Assembly: GCA_004123355.1 (NCBI GenBank)
Contig: SCHM01000001.1
Coordinates: 2,224,001 to 2,288,000 of the forward strand
Source: Amphirosellinia nigrospora
Lineage: Eukaryota > Ascomycota > Sordariomycetes > Xylariales > Xylariaceae
DNA length: 64,000 bases
Reading direction: 5' to 3'
Shown here one piece after another: positions 22,022-35,391 of the stretch (position 1 is the first letter of the stretch; each line of letters starts with the position of its first letter). The notes under the pieces are model-generated. The model was not told the DNA's origin, ran no database searches, and worked only from the letters and a program-made list of their open reading frames with translations. The translations under genes and the position numbers were made by a program.

Positions 22022-24049
22022 GGCAGGGAACGATGGTTTCTCAAACTCCAAGAACGAAACTCATTTGACAGTCTTCATTCCAGCTATCGAGACTACTCAC
22101 GCTCTGGTCGGCGCTGCTGGCTTAAACTTATATAGACATGGTCTAATTGACACCTCGCGAGTGCTCTCACATCATTCCTGTTATATTTACCTATTTTGGA
22201 TGTCTGCGATGGTTGGTGCAACAGCGATTGCCGAATAGGGATATGTTTACCAGTGATTGCAATAGTACGACAAATCCTTTTTTTACATGACATGAAACCT
22301 CATATGTCTCCCTTATTCTCGTAAACATTGCTTATTCGGGTGGAATAAAGATTTCCCCGCACCTACCCCTTATCTTATCCCTAAATGAGACGTAGATTTC
22401 TGCCTACCGCCTCGCCACTCGCACATGGTCACATTCGCTAAACGATGCGGCGCAGACGGACCAGGATCACCAAAAGTGGCTGCCAGCAATACCTTTCCCC
22501 ACGTTTCCTAGCAAAAGGTACAAGCTATCCCTTGCGGCACATCTTGAGCTCCCGCAGGATTTGAATGTAAATAGTTGTAAGGATTATAGCCAATTAAACC
22601 CCGCCTATTTAGGTGGAAGAGGAAAGAATCGCAATAAATGAGCATAAGGGTTCTCGAATGCTAGTTCCCGCGTATATCTAACCTATTACGTTTAGTCGGC
22701 CCCCGGAAACCGGGACTTCCGATCGGCGCCATATGTGAGTTTGTCATGTACCAAATGTTCAGATTGGGCAGACCTGCATTTTACTATCTACATACTTACG
22801 CCGCAATAGAAGAAAAGGAGCTTTCGCTCCGCAGATATCAGGGCAGAGGCAAAGATCTTCATCGGCAGACATAGCCCCAATTCGGGCACCGGTTGTGACG
22901 TCATATCTGTAGATTGTCCTGTCGCAAGTTGAGATCTCACCAAAAGGTCGGTGTCCCGTCAGGATGGTATAGATTTGGTACGAGTTTTCTCTATACGATC
23001 TTACCTGGTCAGACCCGGTGATAACAAGCGAAGTCGAGAAATGCAAGTGCTCGACGTTGTGTAACCAGTTGGGAGAGAAGTAGGGCTGACGATCGACGGT
23101 CTCATACCCCAATCCGGGGCTTATCGCGAATATGATGATGGAATGGACAAAGTATTCGTGTACTCATCCGACTTTTACTGGTTGCCTCTGTGAAACGGTA
23201 ATCATATACGAACTTTGCGTGCGGTGATAACAGGCTATGCAACCTGACGAAATGCAACGAAACGAAATGTTGGCACCTTGTCAGAACGACGCACAGAAGA
23301 TTGCTCAAAGCGAAATACGATGGTGATCAGAAGCAGGACATAGCGCAGGATCTCTTCTTGATCGTTACCAAGGTAGACCACGGCTATTGCCATATCAAGA
23401 TTGGCTTCGGATTTGCGAGACCTCTTCTCCACGTTATTCTTTACTAACAACAATGATGGTGATCGCTCGCTAGTCATGTTAGTGCGAACACACAACACAG
23501 GGATTATCTGTGCCATGATCACCAATCCGGATGTAGCGATCTAAATAGCGTTTCTATTGAATCGTGACGCTCGTGCTTAGATATCAGCCGAGCTGGCGCG
23601 CCGAGGGACAGTGTGACATTGTGTAGCTCAACTCAGTGCATTGCCAGCATCTCTCCAAGCGGCATCCCCTTTGCGACTTTTGCAAATGGCTCATAATACT
23701 TGGGGAAAAGATTACCCAGCAAGTATTAAGTACCTAGTCTCAATCATGTTGCACAAGCCTCACGCGCTTACTTTTGCCAGGGTAAACGTAAGCGCGATGC
23801 CCAAGTACAGATCCTAGTTTCCACCTTTTGTATTCATTGGAGGACGGTTAACAGACCATCAGCCCATCTCAAAGTACCTTGCAGTTTTGTTCATAGGATG
23901 TCGAGAAAATAAGGAGCATCGTAGTGGTTTATATATGATATATGAGGCATTCACAACCACGATCAAAAAAGCCAAGAAGTTATGAACAAGAGTACCGTGA
24001 ATTATTTATATGCTGATCAATATCACACCGGATGCTACACTTGAATTTA
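22022..24049. other. intergenic or unrecognised region
   Basis: This 2-kb stretch contains several minus-strand open frames (23112-22759, 23308-23102 and 23525-23235). The longest is 117 codons and has no domain I recognise. A small multi-exon gene is possible but not supported by codon pattern or motif. Confidence 0.35.
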
Positions 24050-25983
24050 TCAGGCGTATTTCATCTTACGCACAGCCAACCACTCATCCACCACACCATG
24101 GTAACAATGAGGGCCATATGGAGCAAAGAACTCGGCCAAGACACCACCATGTCTTCTAGAGTTCAGCCCCAAATCCATCATCAGACGATCCAGGTAAGGA
24201 ACCCAGTCAAATAGGGCATAGGGATATCTCTCACCTACGCTGGCGTAGCGCTTACGTGTCCAGGCATTCCACTCGGAAACCTCCCTGACCATGGCGGGCT
24301 GTTGGGGAGCTCAAGATGCCCCAACAGATAGGCCGCTGCCCATAGGGACTGGATCTCCGCGACGGTCGCGTCTGTGTCGTGTGGATCTGCCCCAGAACTA
24401 CGATGTTGTCGGCTCCAATGGGGACCATTCGGTTGTACAAGCGCCACCTGCGCACCTTCATGGCCTTCTGACGTGAGCCTGGAATGTTCCACCCGTTGAA
24501 GTCTGCCGACCCCCCTAGTAGGGGCAGTTTCCGCCGCACCGTCTCATCCGCTGCCTTGTCGGGTGCAGCCCACCAGTCGACATTCCCAGTACCCTTGGCA
24601 TCTCTGGCACTCGAGAACCCTTGCTAGCCCTCGAGCCGGTAGAGTCTGTATAGTGGGGATCCCCAGCTCGTCTTTCAGCTCAGGAGAGAAGAAGCTGAAG
24701 TGATCACCCCAGCCTGTTGCATAGATGACGTAGTCCGCATCTACTCGCTTGCCAGACAAGAGTTTGACTCCATTTGAGTCGGCAGTGTCTACTCTGTCTC
24801 GAACAATAGTCAAGTCGCCCTTTCGGAGGGTGGTCCAGAAATCCTCCATGGTGATAAGACCCAAAGAGCTATCGCACCAGAATGTGCTACAAACGTCACG
24901 AGTAAGCAAGGGGAAACCTCGAGGAAGTACAGAGAGACTCTTACCTGTTATCTTTTATACTCGGTTTCAGGAGCTCAGTCTGACCCCCAGTCGTACCGAA
25001 GCCGGCAGCTTTGTCCGCCATCTTGGTAATGTAGCCCCAAGCTGCCTTGGTAAGCCATCTGCCTAGCCAAGTGCGGTGGAAGAAGGCGCCGGCGTACGAA
25101 TCCGTCGTCATGAGAGACGGGCTCAGGTTGCTCATCAGCCGGCTGGTACTCATGGTAATTGAGTTTTGGCCCAGGAGCTTGATGGGCATGATGGGCATGG
25201 GTCCTGATCCGTCCTCTCGGATCACCCACGTGACCTTCTTGCCGAGGGAGCAGAGCAGATACGCGGCATCGTAGGCGGACTTTGCCGATCCAACGAGAAC
25301 AAAGTGCTCGAGTCTACTGTCAGCATCGGCGATGCGCGTAGTTTCCTTAGCTAAGTCGACGACGTGCTTCACTGGGATAGACCCGTCCTGGACGGTGAAG
25401 CCTGGTGGGATAGTTTGCGTAGTGACGCCAGTCGCGCATATCAGCTTGGCTGCCTCGACTCTCCGACCATTGACGTAGAGAACCCAGCCGGTGCCCTCGA
25501 TGCTTCGTTCAACACTGGAGACCCAGCTATTAAAACGGATGTGACGCTTCAAGTCATTGTCTTCGGCAAACTTCTCGAGGTAGTTGCAAATCATGTCACC
25601 GGAGACGAGATTGGTGTCGGGCTTGCCGTTTAGGGGCATCGGGGTAGAGGGGTAGTTCTATTCTGATATTAGTATCAAGCGAATTTCCCGTTTGAGTTTG
25701 CGGAGAATTGCCATACAAAGTAGCCGAACTCGGCTTGCGCCACCAAGTTCGGATAGATGCGGTCTCTTGACCATGTCCCACCCACACTTTCATATTTATC
25801 AAAGACGGCGAGTTTCGTGTTAGGTGCCAATTTCAGAAAGGTCGAAGCCGCTTTCAACCCGTACCATCCTACGCCATTGTCAGTCGACTAGGCTCCCTAT
25901 ATGTAAATGCGTAAGATCCACTTACCGGCACCAACGATAGCAACATCGAGGGTGAGGACTTCATCAGCAATGGCATGAGGCAT
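24050..25983 (-). CDS. Flavin-dependent monooxygenase (FMO-like)
   Basis: The ATG at 25983 starts MPHAIADEVLTLDVAIVGAG. Intron 25925-25869 joins to WYGLKAASTF, so the FAD Rossmann motif GxGxxG is VGAGWYGL. Further introns are 25716-25658 and 24944-24887. A second dinucleotide motif, VGSAKSAYDAAYLL (about 25275), should bind NADPH, and YATGWGDHF (about 24715) is the LATGY-like FMO motif. The C-terminus ends FFAPYGPHCYHGVVDEW. The Baeyer-Villiger fingerprint FxGxxxHxxxW was not found, so simple hydroxylation or heteroatom oxidation is as likely as lactone formation. Frame changes lie near 24625 and near 24380. The enzyme sits between the hydrolase and the PKS and is a probable tailoring oxidase of the pathway. 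Expected length is about 590 residues. Confidence 0.82.
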
Positions 25984-27141
25984 TGTATACGAATTGGTCC
26001 AGCTGTCGACTGTACGGAGATAGGAAATAGATTATGAGTGAGGAAGATGACCGTTTGAACAACGAGGCCGTGGCGTCCAGGTCATAGAGAATATATATCG
26101 GTTTCAATTGAGGAATACTCCTCTCATATTGTGTATCGTATGAAAGATTTCAGCATCTCTGATATCAACCAGTCGTTCATCGTAAGAAGATGTCTTCGCT
26201 GCGGTGCGTCATGGCTAACTTTAGTGCTTAGAATCTGCAAGAATCTGCATTTTCATTCCTGGATGTTCCTCGTAAATATTGCTCAAAACGGATCAGACAA
26301 ACCCGTATATTAAAGTCGCTGCGGGGTAAGCTGCAAGAGCACAAGACTCGGCAATGAGGCAGAAGTGGATATGGAGATCTGGTGTAAATTGCCCCTTTGG
26401 GCCAAAAACACGGTTATAGCGACGAATCATCGGCTGCATGGTGACGGCAAGATCGACAGGACGGATCTTCAACAGCCCCAGCTGCCGATTATAGATCTTC
26501 AATCTCCAAATATTACCTACATGATGCATCCTACCGAAATAAAACCCTCCAACACCCCGTCTGCCTATCGTATCAGAGTGATTGGCCTCTGGGGCTTTTA
26601 AGATGTGTCGATCACGGACGATCCCCGGAATAGATACTCGGAAACATTTGCTCACAGGCAACCCCAAACAACAAACAGCTCCTCACAAGGCTCAAAGATC
26701 ACCGATCTTCACATATTTTCGCGTCAAATTTTTATTGTAACCGTCAGCAGTGCGTTTCTTTATCATGCCTGCAGAGATTGATGACGCGTGCAAATTTATG
26801 TTTCTGCCAGATACAGGATCAAAGTTGATGGAACATCTGCCTCCTGATATGTTGTACCTCGGCGGTGCCTTGTTGAATTGCAAAGGCGATGGTCGGGTAT
26901 CTGGTATATAACAGGAGTGAAGAAGCCGGGTATTGATGTTATCTTAAGTGTTGACACCACAAACCGATTCTCTCCTTTCCCAAGATTATCGAGTCTTCGC
27001 TGATATAAACATCATCACAATCATCTCTTCGACTCTTCTGGGAAAACGTTTTCGCCTGTGTAGCTCGAAGCGCCCGATTCCACATTCACACTTGATGACT
27101 AGGGACAGACCTATCTCAACCCTCGACCAACTTTACTCACT
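25984..27141. other. divergent promoter region of FMO and PKS
   Basis: This 1.16-kb spacer lies between the divergently transcribed monooxygenase and polyketide synthase genes. No supported gene is seen; several C/T-rich stretches occur just upstream of the PKS ATG. Confidence 0.5.
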
Positions 27142-30100
27142 ATGCCGTTCATCATTGAAGAACAGAGCCAGGGCTCGAGCCGATTGCAATTGTCGGCATG
27201 GTATGAGTCGACGACCCAAGTCAACAAAAGTGAAGCAGCAAGCTAACATCGTAAAACAAAAATACAGCCTGTCGCCTACCTGGATCCCTCGACTCAGCCT
27301 CCAAGTTCTGGCAGCTTCTCCAAAGCAAGGGGTCGGTTCAGACGCCCAAAGTCCCCCCGACCCGCTTCAACATCGACGCTCATTATCACCCCGACCTCTC
27401 CCGGCCCGGGTCCTATTCGTCTATGGGAGGTTACTTCCTCGATGAGAATCCTGTTGATTTCGACCCTACGTTCTTTAACATGACTCCTGTTGAAGCTCAG
27501 TGGCTGGATCCACAGCAGCGCAAGATGCTCGAGGTGTGCTACGAGGTGTTGAGAATGCGGGATTGTCGCTGCAAGACGTGGCCGGATCCAACACCGGCGT
27601 CTACGCCGCCACTTTTACCAGCGATTATCAGCAAATGTCCGTCTTCGAGCGAGACTTTCGGCACAATTATGCGGCCACGGGTGTTGATCCCGGCAGTAAG
27701 CTGACCCTTCCTCCCCGCCCCCTTTTCTGCCCCTCTCCTTTTTCCTGCCAATATTGAGAGATAAAGCATAAGAAAAGAGATCAAAAGGGTCATTTATCTT
27801 GGACTGACTTTGATTTGCACTACGCAGTCATCGGTAGCCGTATCAACAACGTCTTCAACCTCAGCGGTCCGAGCAGCGTCATCAATACAGCCTGCTCTTC
27901 GGCTCTATACGCCATTCACAATGCCTGTCATGCACTACGTACGCGGGACTGCGATGCAGCTGTTGCCGCCGTAGTAACATCATCATGATGGTGGTAAGAC
28001 GAGCTCCCTGACGCTAATGTGGCTGTAACTCGGTTCAGGAAGCTGATCACCGACAAAACAAATAGGACCAGCAATTGAATACAGCCAAGCTAGGCGTGCT
28101 TTCACCAACGTCCGAGTGAGTGCTCTCCTGTTCAAAGGCGCAGGCATAGATCATGCTAATATAAGGAATCTTTAATCAGATGCCACACGTTTGACGAATC
28201 CGCCGACGGTTATGGACGTGCCGAAGGGTCGGAGCTCTTTACCTCAAACGACTGTCGGATGCCATCAGAGACAATGATGTCATACGGTGAGCATTTCAAC
28301 ATGAATGTCGTCGAGAGGCACATCTAACGTTTTGATAGGGGTGTGATACGGACGTCTGCCGTCAACACAAACGGAAAAGTCGACGGCATGGGCATCACGT
28401 TCCCCAACGCCCTCGGACAAGAGCGCGTGCTGCGTCAGGCATATGGGCCGGTCTCAACCCGGACCAAACCGCCTACCTGGAGTGTCACGGCACAGGCATT
28501 CCCACCGGCGACCCCATCGAGGTGAAAGCCGTGGCCAGCGGCATGAACGACACGAGGAGCACGGACAAGCCTCTGCTCCTCAAGGCCAACATCGGACACA
28601 GCGAAGCGGCTTCCGGTATCTTTGCTACCATGAAAGCGGCGCTCATGACCGAGAGCGGCCAAATCCCCGGCGTTTACGGCTTCAAGAAGTTGAACCCGAA
28701 CATCAAGGACAAGGAATGGAACGTCGAGATCGTCAAGGACCTGATGCCGTGGCCCGAGGAGTTCGAGGTCCGCCGCGCAAGTGTGTCGTCTTTCGGGTAC
28801 GGAGGCACGAACGCTCATCTGGTCGTCGAGGCCATCGAGAGTCTATGTCCATGGTATGAGCACGGCGCACCCAAAATCGGGCGGCGTACACATACGACCA
28901 GGGCTCTATTGATCGGCCTTTCCTGGTGACCATGAGCGCGCACGACCGAAAGACGCTGGCGAGGAACATACAGGCGCACCAATCCATCGCCGCAGACTAC
29001 CACCTCCCTGACCTCGCTTATACGCTTAACCAAAGGAAGACCCATTTCTCCGCGGCGAGAGGCTACACGATCGTCTGGCCCGGTCAAGAGACGGAGGCGA
29101 TCAGCCCGGAGAACTTTTCATACGGGTCGACAATCCCATGTCCCAGGAGGCAGATTCCGGTATCGGGTTTGTGTTTACCGGTCAGGGAGCGCAGTGGGCT
29201 CGCATGGGATACGAAGCGATACGTCGATTCCCCGCCTTCAACGAGACCATTAACGCCCTAGACCGCGTTCTCCAACGCGCGGTTGAGCCAAAGCACAGGC
29301 CGTCGTGGTCCCTGCGCGAGGTCCTCGAGGCACCCGTTGAGTCGAGCAAGGTGGGACAGCCCGATATATCCCAGCCAGCGTGCACGGCCATCCAGATCGC
29401 CATCGTCGACCTCTTCGCGTCATGGGGGATCACACCTGCCGTGAGCATCGGTCACTCCTCAGGAGAGATAGCCGCGGCCTACGCGGCCGGCCGCATCTCA
29501 GCCCGAGGCGATCCTGGCCTCATACTTCCGCGGCCGGGCCGTGGGACGACTGGCTCCAGAGGGCACCATGCTTGCTGTCGGGCTCGGGGCCGGCAAGGTG
29601 CAAGAGTACATCGACTCTATGCCGGCCAATATTGCGGCCGCCATTTCCGTCGCCTGCGAGAACTCCCCGGGAGTACGACTGTCAGCGGCTTTCACGACGA
29701 CATTGAGAAGCTCAGGGGGGTCATGAACGAACGTGGCGTATTCGCTCGCCTGCTCAAGACGGGGCGGGCATATCACTCGCCTCAGATGGACGTCGTCGCA
29801 CCTCTATACGAGGAGCTCTACACCAGTGCACACGCTCGCCTCAGGTCTGCGGACTTTCTTGGCGACAGTGTGAGAGCGGCATGATATCGTCGGTCACGGG
29901 ATCGAATATCGAGGACAGGCCCCTCGACATATCTTACTGGTGTGACAATCTTCGTAACCGTGTCCGCTTCAATGAGGCGGTGCAAGCTCTCGGGCGGGAC
30001 GACGAGTTCGAGAATGTCAAGATTCTGACAGAAATCGGACCACACTCAGCCCTGCAAGGTCCAATAAAGCAGATCATAGCCGAGCACGGGCTCGACCTCG

Positions 30101-33100
30101 AATATGTGGGCTCACTCATCCGTGATAAAGACGACGCCGTATCCCTCTTGCAAACAGCCGGTGAACTACATATCCGAGGAGTCGACGTGAAATTCGACAT
30201 GATCAATGCCCTCAGCCTAGCCGCTGCGCCGATTGCAAGCAAGGCCGCGGGTCAGAAGAAACAAGCACGCTACCTTCCTGATCTGCCCCCTTACCAGTGG
30301 AACTACGAGCGACAGCACTGGTACGAGCCACGCGCCATCGCCGAACTGCGAACATACAAGCATGCACGTCACGACATCCTCGGCCGACGCATATTCGGGC
30401 TCTCCCAGCACGCGCCCGCCTGGAAGAACATCCTGCGCTGTCGCGACGTCTCCTGGCTCTCGCATCACACACTGGGCACGGACGTCATCTTCCCCGCCGC
30501 GGGCCACATCTCGCTGGCCATCGAGGCGCTTCTGCAGCAGCTGGATCTCGAGCCGTCCGAGGCGGCCGGCGTCAGACTTGCCGACGTCGACATCCAGAAG
30601 GCCCTGGTCGTGCCCAACAACGACGACGGGGTCGAGGTGCACACGCGGCTGGAGCAGAGCCACTCGTCAGACGCCTGGTACGCCTTCACGGTCGAGTCGG
30701 TGGCCGTGGGCGGCGGTGGCACCTGGACGCGCCACAGCGCCGGCAAGATCAGGCTCAACCAGGAACATGGGTACAGGCAGCGCGCCGCTATCCCATACGA
30801 CCCCATCGCACTGCACCAACGCGTGGCTCCCAAGCGCTGGTACCGCTCCCTCGAGCGCGTCGGGTTCCGCTACGGACCCGAGTTCCGGACCATGACCGGC
30901 TCTGTCCGCGCCAACGGGAAGGACCGGTGGGCGTCTGCCGGCATCATGGTCCAGACCAGGCAGGACGATCTTGAGTCGCGCTACATGCTGCACCCGTCTA
31001 CCGTAGACGGATGCCTCCATGCCATCATTGCCGCCACGCACAGGGGGCAGCATAAGGAGATGCCTTGGGGCGTGATCCCGCTCACGATTGAAACCATGTC
31101 GATCAACTTCCCGGGTCGTCGTGAGGGTTTTGACTCTGTTAAAAGTGAGGGTAACTGTAACGCGTGGACCGAAGATGACCCGAGCAGCAGCAGACACTTC
31201 TTCGGAAACGCGCAGTTGCTCGCTGCCGGAGGCGCGTCGGAATGTCTGATGGAGATTCGGAACTTGAAGATGGTCGCCTTCGAGTCGGCGGTTCCACCCT
31301 CAGCTGCTGAACCAAAGCCGAGAGCGCCGTACACCAAGGTGGGGTGGAAGCATTCCGACGAAGATACAGAGTACGTCAAGGCCAATATGGACACCGCCGC
31401 CAGCGTGGGCAGTAAGACAATAGTGCTGCTGCACGATGGCCAGACTAGTCCTTCTACCATCTCGGAGGCATTTGGATGTACCGCCAGATTGATCTCGGAA
31501 ATATCAATCAATGATCTTGAAGATTTTGATGAGATTCTCATCGATGACGCTGATGGGTCGGTCCTGGCATCTGCAACCGAGAGAATCTGGACGTCTCTGC
31601 AAACTATTCTCCTCAGCTCGAACAAGCCCATCATCTGGGTGACTCGCGATGCCAACGCAGGAAAATCGGCAAGCAGTGGTCTCCCTCAGGGATTCCTGCG
31701 TGCCGTACGCTCGGAGTCACTCGGAACCAAGGTCTGTCTCGTCGATGTCGATGACGAGACACCCATATCTGCCGTCTCAGCCCTCTTGCGACGCCAGATA
31801 GCCGCACTAAGAGATGCTAACAGTAGCGCAGCTTCTCTACACGATGTTGAGTACTGGCTTACCAGAGACTCGCGAGTTTTAATTCCTCGCCTGGAGTCTC
31901 ATGATTCCCTGAACAGCCTCGTGTATGGGAAAGACCTAAAACACGACACAGGGGCGCTGTCAGCAGTTGGATCTTACAAGAGCAGCATTCTCGATGACCA
32001 GCTCGTCTGGAAAACTGTACCCGAGACGACCGAATTGGCACCACTTGCGGTTGAGATACGCGTTCAGCTATCCACGCTAACCAGAGCCGACATCTCAGCG
32101 AATGCCGAAAAGGGGGGTCCAAGGTTCGTTGCAGGCACCATTGTGCGTTCTGGCAAAGACCTGGACCATGATGCCCTGGATGGCAGTATCGCAATTGCCG
32201 TCAGCGACCGTCCATCTGGCGATGTCTTGATGACAAATATCGTCACTCCAAAGTTTGCTCTCCCAGACAAGGGTGCGGATGAAAACCAGAAGGCGAGTTT
32301 GATTGCGTCTCTGCCACAACTCGTCGAAGCCCTCACCACTCTCGGACTGGAGAACACTCGGGACATCAAATATCAAAACGTCGTCGTCCTGACGACAGCT
32401 GAGGATGCTGCACGTACAGAACCATTCCGTATCGTGGGTACCCAGCTCGGTTTCCAAGTTTCCACGATTCGCGACGCTGGCGACCGCAACAAGTTGGCAT
32501 CGGCCAATCTTGTCGTGGTCATGGGGAACCCGGACGCTGAGATCGTCCATGAGATCTGGAATGCCACGCCAGCGAACACCAGCTTCGTCTTTGGTTCCGA
32601 CACTCGTGTCGAGTCGTACGGCCCGTTAGACATTGGGCCGTTGACGAGAGGCGTCCGGCCGAGCAAGGTCGGGACACCATCCAAGGCAACGCTGGAGATG
32701 GGTCTGGAGCTGCTGAAGATTCTTGATGCCGCCCCTCACGCGGTAAAGACCACTGTCACCGACGTTGGGGAATTTTCAGGATCTTTGGAAGTGGTCAGGA
32801 AAGATATTTTCAAGCCGGAAAACGGCTACAATATCTTGAAGATCGAGTCTGGCGAGAGCAAGGTGGAGGTAAGAAAGGGTACTCCCCACATGCACACAAG
32901 ATAAACCGAGACTAACTTTGTTGATCCGTGATGATAGGTACGCAAAGCGTTGGCCCAGCAGACACAGCTGTCACCCGATTCTGCATACATCCTCGTCGGA
33001 TGTCTCGGCGGCATAGGCCGCAGCATCACGACCTGGATGTTCGAAAGGGGCTGCAGGAACTTCGTGTTCCTCTCGCGATCCGGCGCAGCCAAGCCGGAGG

Positions 33101-34145
33101 CGGTCCAGATGCTCGGAAAACTCTCGGCGGCGGGCGCCAGCATCCAGGTCTTCCGCGCGGACGCGAGCGACAAGGAGGCGGTCGCGAAGGCGGTGCGGAG
33201 CGTGTCCCGACGGCTGCCGATCAAAGGCGCGGTCCACGCCGCCATGGTGCTGTGGGACGGCCTGTACGAGAAGATGACCTTCTCGGCGTACCAGGCCGCG
33301 CTGCTACCCAAGATGCTGGGGGCCGTGGCGCTCGACGAGGCGCTGGGCGGCGCCGAGCTCGACTTCTTCCTCATGACGAGCAGCATCTCGGCCGTCCTGG
33401 GCAACCCGGGACAGGCCAACTACTGCGCCGGCAACAGCTTCCTGGATTTCGTGGCCCTGGAGAGCGGCGGAAGGGGCTGGCGGCGTGCTCGATCGCGCTA
33501 CCGATGATCGACGACGTCGGCGTGGTGGCGGAGAATCAGGGCACGGCCGACGCGCTGGCGCGGAAGATGCCCTTTGGCATCAACGAGAAGGACATGCTGG
33601 CAGGATTCGAGGCTGCCATCATCCAGGGCAAACCAACTGGCAAGGACCGGGAGGTAGACCTCGGCGACGTCCAGCTAGTGCTCGGTCTGGAGCCGGCGGC
33701 GATGCTTCAGGCCATGACAGACGATGACGTGGACGTCTCGGACGCGTTCTGGTACCGCGACGCGCGGCTGTCGTCTGTGAGGGGGTCAGTCGAGGCCCTT
33801 CAAAAGGAGCAGGGTGCCAGCCTGGCGGGTCAAGGGGGCTCCGAGCGGTCTTTCGTGGCGGGGTTGAAAGGCCTGCCCTCGGACGAGGTGCTCAAGGCGT
33901 TGGGTTTGCATATTGCGGAACGCACAGCTCGCATATTGGGTTTGGAGGCGGAGACCTTCCAACTGGACGGGGTATCTGTGGCCAAACATGGCGTCGACTC
34001 TATGATCGGGGTCGAACTGCAAAGGTGGCTTTTTAAAGAATTTGGTCTGCAGGTCGGCATCACCACGCTGTCGGATCCCGTCACGACTTTCTCAGGTCTT
34101 GCGCAAGCCGTGGCAAAACACGCTGGTCTGGACGTGAATAGTTAA
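27142..34145 (+). CDS. Highly reducing type I polyketide synthase (KS-AT-DH-ER0-KR-ACP), many frame breaks
   Basis: The ATG at 27142 starts [13 protein letters not shown], then PIAIVGM opens the KS. KS marks are [12 protein letters not shown] (active Cys, about 27890), [12 protein letters not shown] (28480) and [10 protein letters not shown] (28600). AT marks are [14 protein letters not shown] (29170) and the active Ser in [14 protein letters not shown] (29450). DH marks are [16 protein letters not shown] (30465) and [13 protein letters not shown] (30990). The region 31320-32870 matches a structural KR half and an ER-like fold but lacks an NADPH-binding GGVG motif, so I call the ER inactive. 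No S-adenosylmethionine motif is seen. KR marks are [12 protein letters not shown] (32990) and [15 protein letters not shown] (33385). The ACP has [10 protein letters not shown] (33990). No thioesterase or reductase follows. Introns lie at about 27190, 27696-27827, 27994-28065, about 28115-28180, about 28290-28340 and about 32866-32938. About a dozen frame changes, nearly all one lost homopolymer base, interrupt the gene. The repaired protein would be about 2200 residues, making a partly reduced chain. Confidence 0.88.
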
Positions 34146-35391
34146 ATGCTATCATAAAATTCTTAAGACAAGAGCACAATTTCATTGCCACAATCATTCA
34201 TGCTGCCTTAGGTAGCTAGAGTGGCAGCCAGTTCCCGCCTCTAGAACTTGCACAGGCTCCTCATGTTTGCTCTTGATTTGTACGACATCGAGATTTTCTC
34301 TCAGTTTCTTCTCCAGTTCCACTATCTTTTGCATGTTCGCCATTATCTAATGTTATGGCGATAATAGCAGGAGCCCAATAGTCAAACCAGAGAAATGATG
34401 GCGATTTACGTGGAAGGGGCTGAAAAGACTTAGTCATTCTGTTATAAAACTTAAACAAAACTGTTAAATAGAAATATAATAATTAACAAATACCCTATAA
34501 AATTTACATTGAACTTAATTAATGTTATATTATATGCTTCTAGCATATGATAGATTCGAGGCACCATGTAAAACACATCAAGCCCACATTTTAATAAGTA
34601 CAAATTACGGATAGGAGACTTTCATTCAAGTTTTATCAATTGATCTTGGGGTATATAGGCACAGTACTAAAGATCAACTTACTAAGAATTGCCTACATGT
34701 ACAAATCAGAACAAAAAGAAACGGATTCGTCTGCGGAGGCGGTAACAGGAATCCTGGAATCTTGAAGATCGCAAGGATCCGACCAAACGAAGACATCACA
34801 TCAGTCAAAGGTCACTTATCAATACAAACATTAGGGTAACAGTGGCGTTGATAAGAAGCTATGTAGTAGGAACTACACTATCGAGATGCCATATAGCCCC
34901 CAAGATGGACGCTAGTCCACTCGCGCCTACATCTTCGTCAACTCGTACCATCATAGCCTAGATCGCGGCGCGAGGCAAACGGTTTCTTAGACATCCTCTC
35001 AGGGAACATGCAAATTTGCCACTTAGTCCTAGCAATACGTTACCAACAGGCACAGCAGGCTCATATAGCCTGTCTTGAGGTCTTCTCAACATTCTCAACA
35101 TATCCCAAGCTCGGCGATGGCGGATAGAAAAATCTCGGGGGTCAGAAAGCCAAGTCCGAGCCAGAATATATCTTCCTCATTATCGTAAACATCTCTTCGT
35201 CCTCAGAACATTGCTCTCCTATCAACACCGATGTCATACCCGTTACTCGTTCATCTCTCAAATATCTCGTGATGGCGTAGCCTCATGGTATCTTAACAAC
35301 GCCCTAACGCCGTGTTAGAAAAGACAGATGGGTATATAAAGTACAGTCGAATTATACTAGAAAGCTCTGTCCCGAGCTGGAGACGATGAAC
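34146..35391. other. intergenic, A/T-rich right border of the cluster
   Basis: This 1.25-kb stretch lies between the PKS stop and the phosphodiesterase 3' end. 34440-34570 is strongly A/T-rich. No supported gene. It is a natural right border for the polyketide cluster. Confidence 0.5.

Noticed and set aside
22759-23525. Possible small multi-exon gene on the minus strand inside the cluster
   Set aside because: Frames could not be joined by convincing splice sites and resemble no family I know; left as an unrecognised region.
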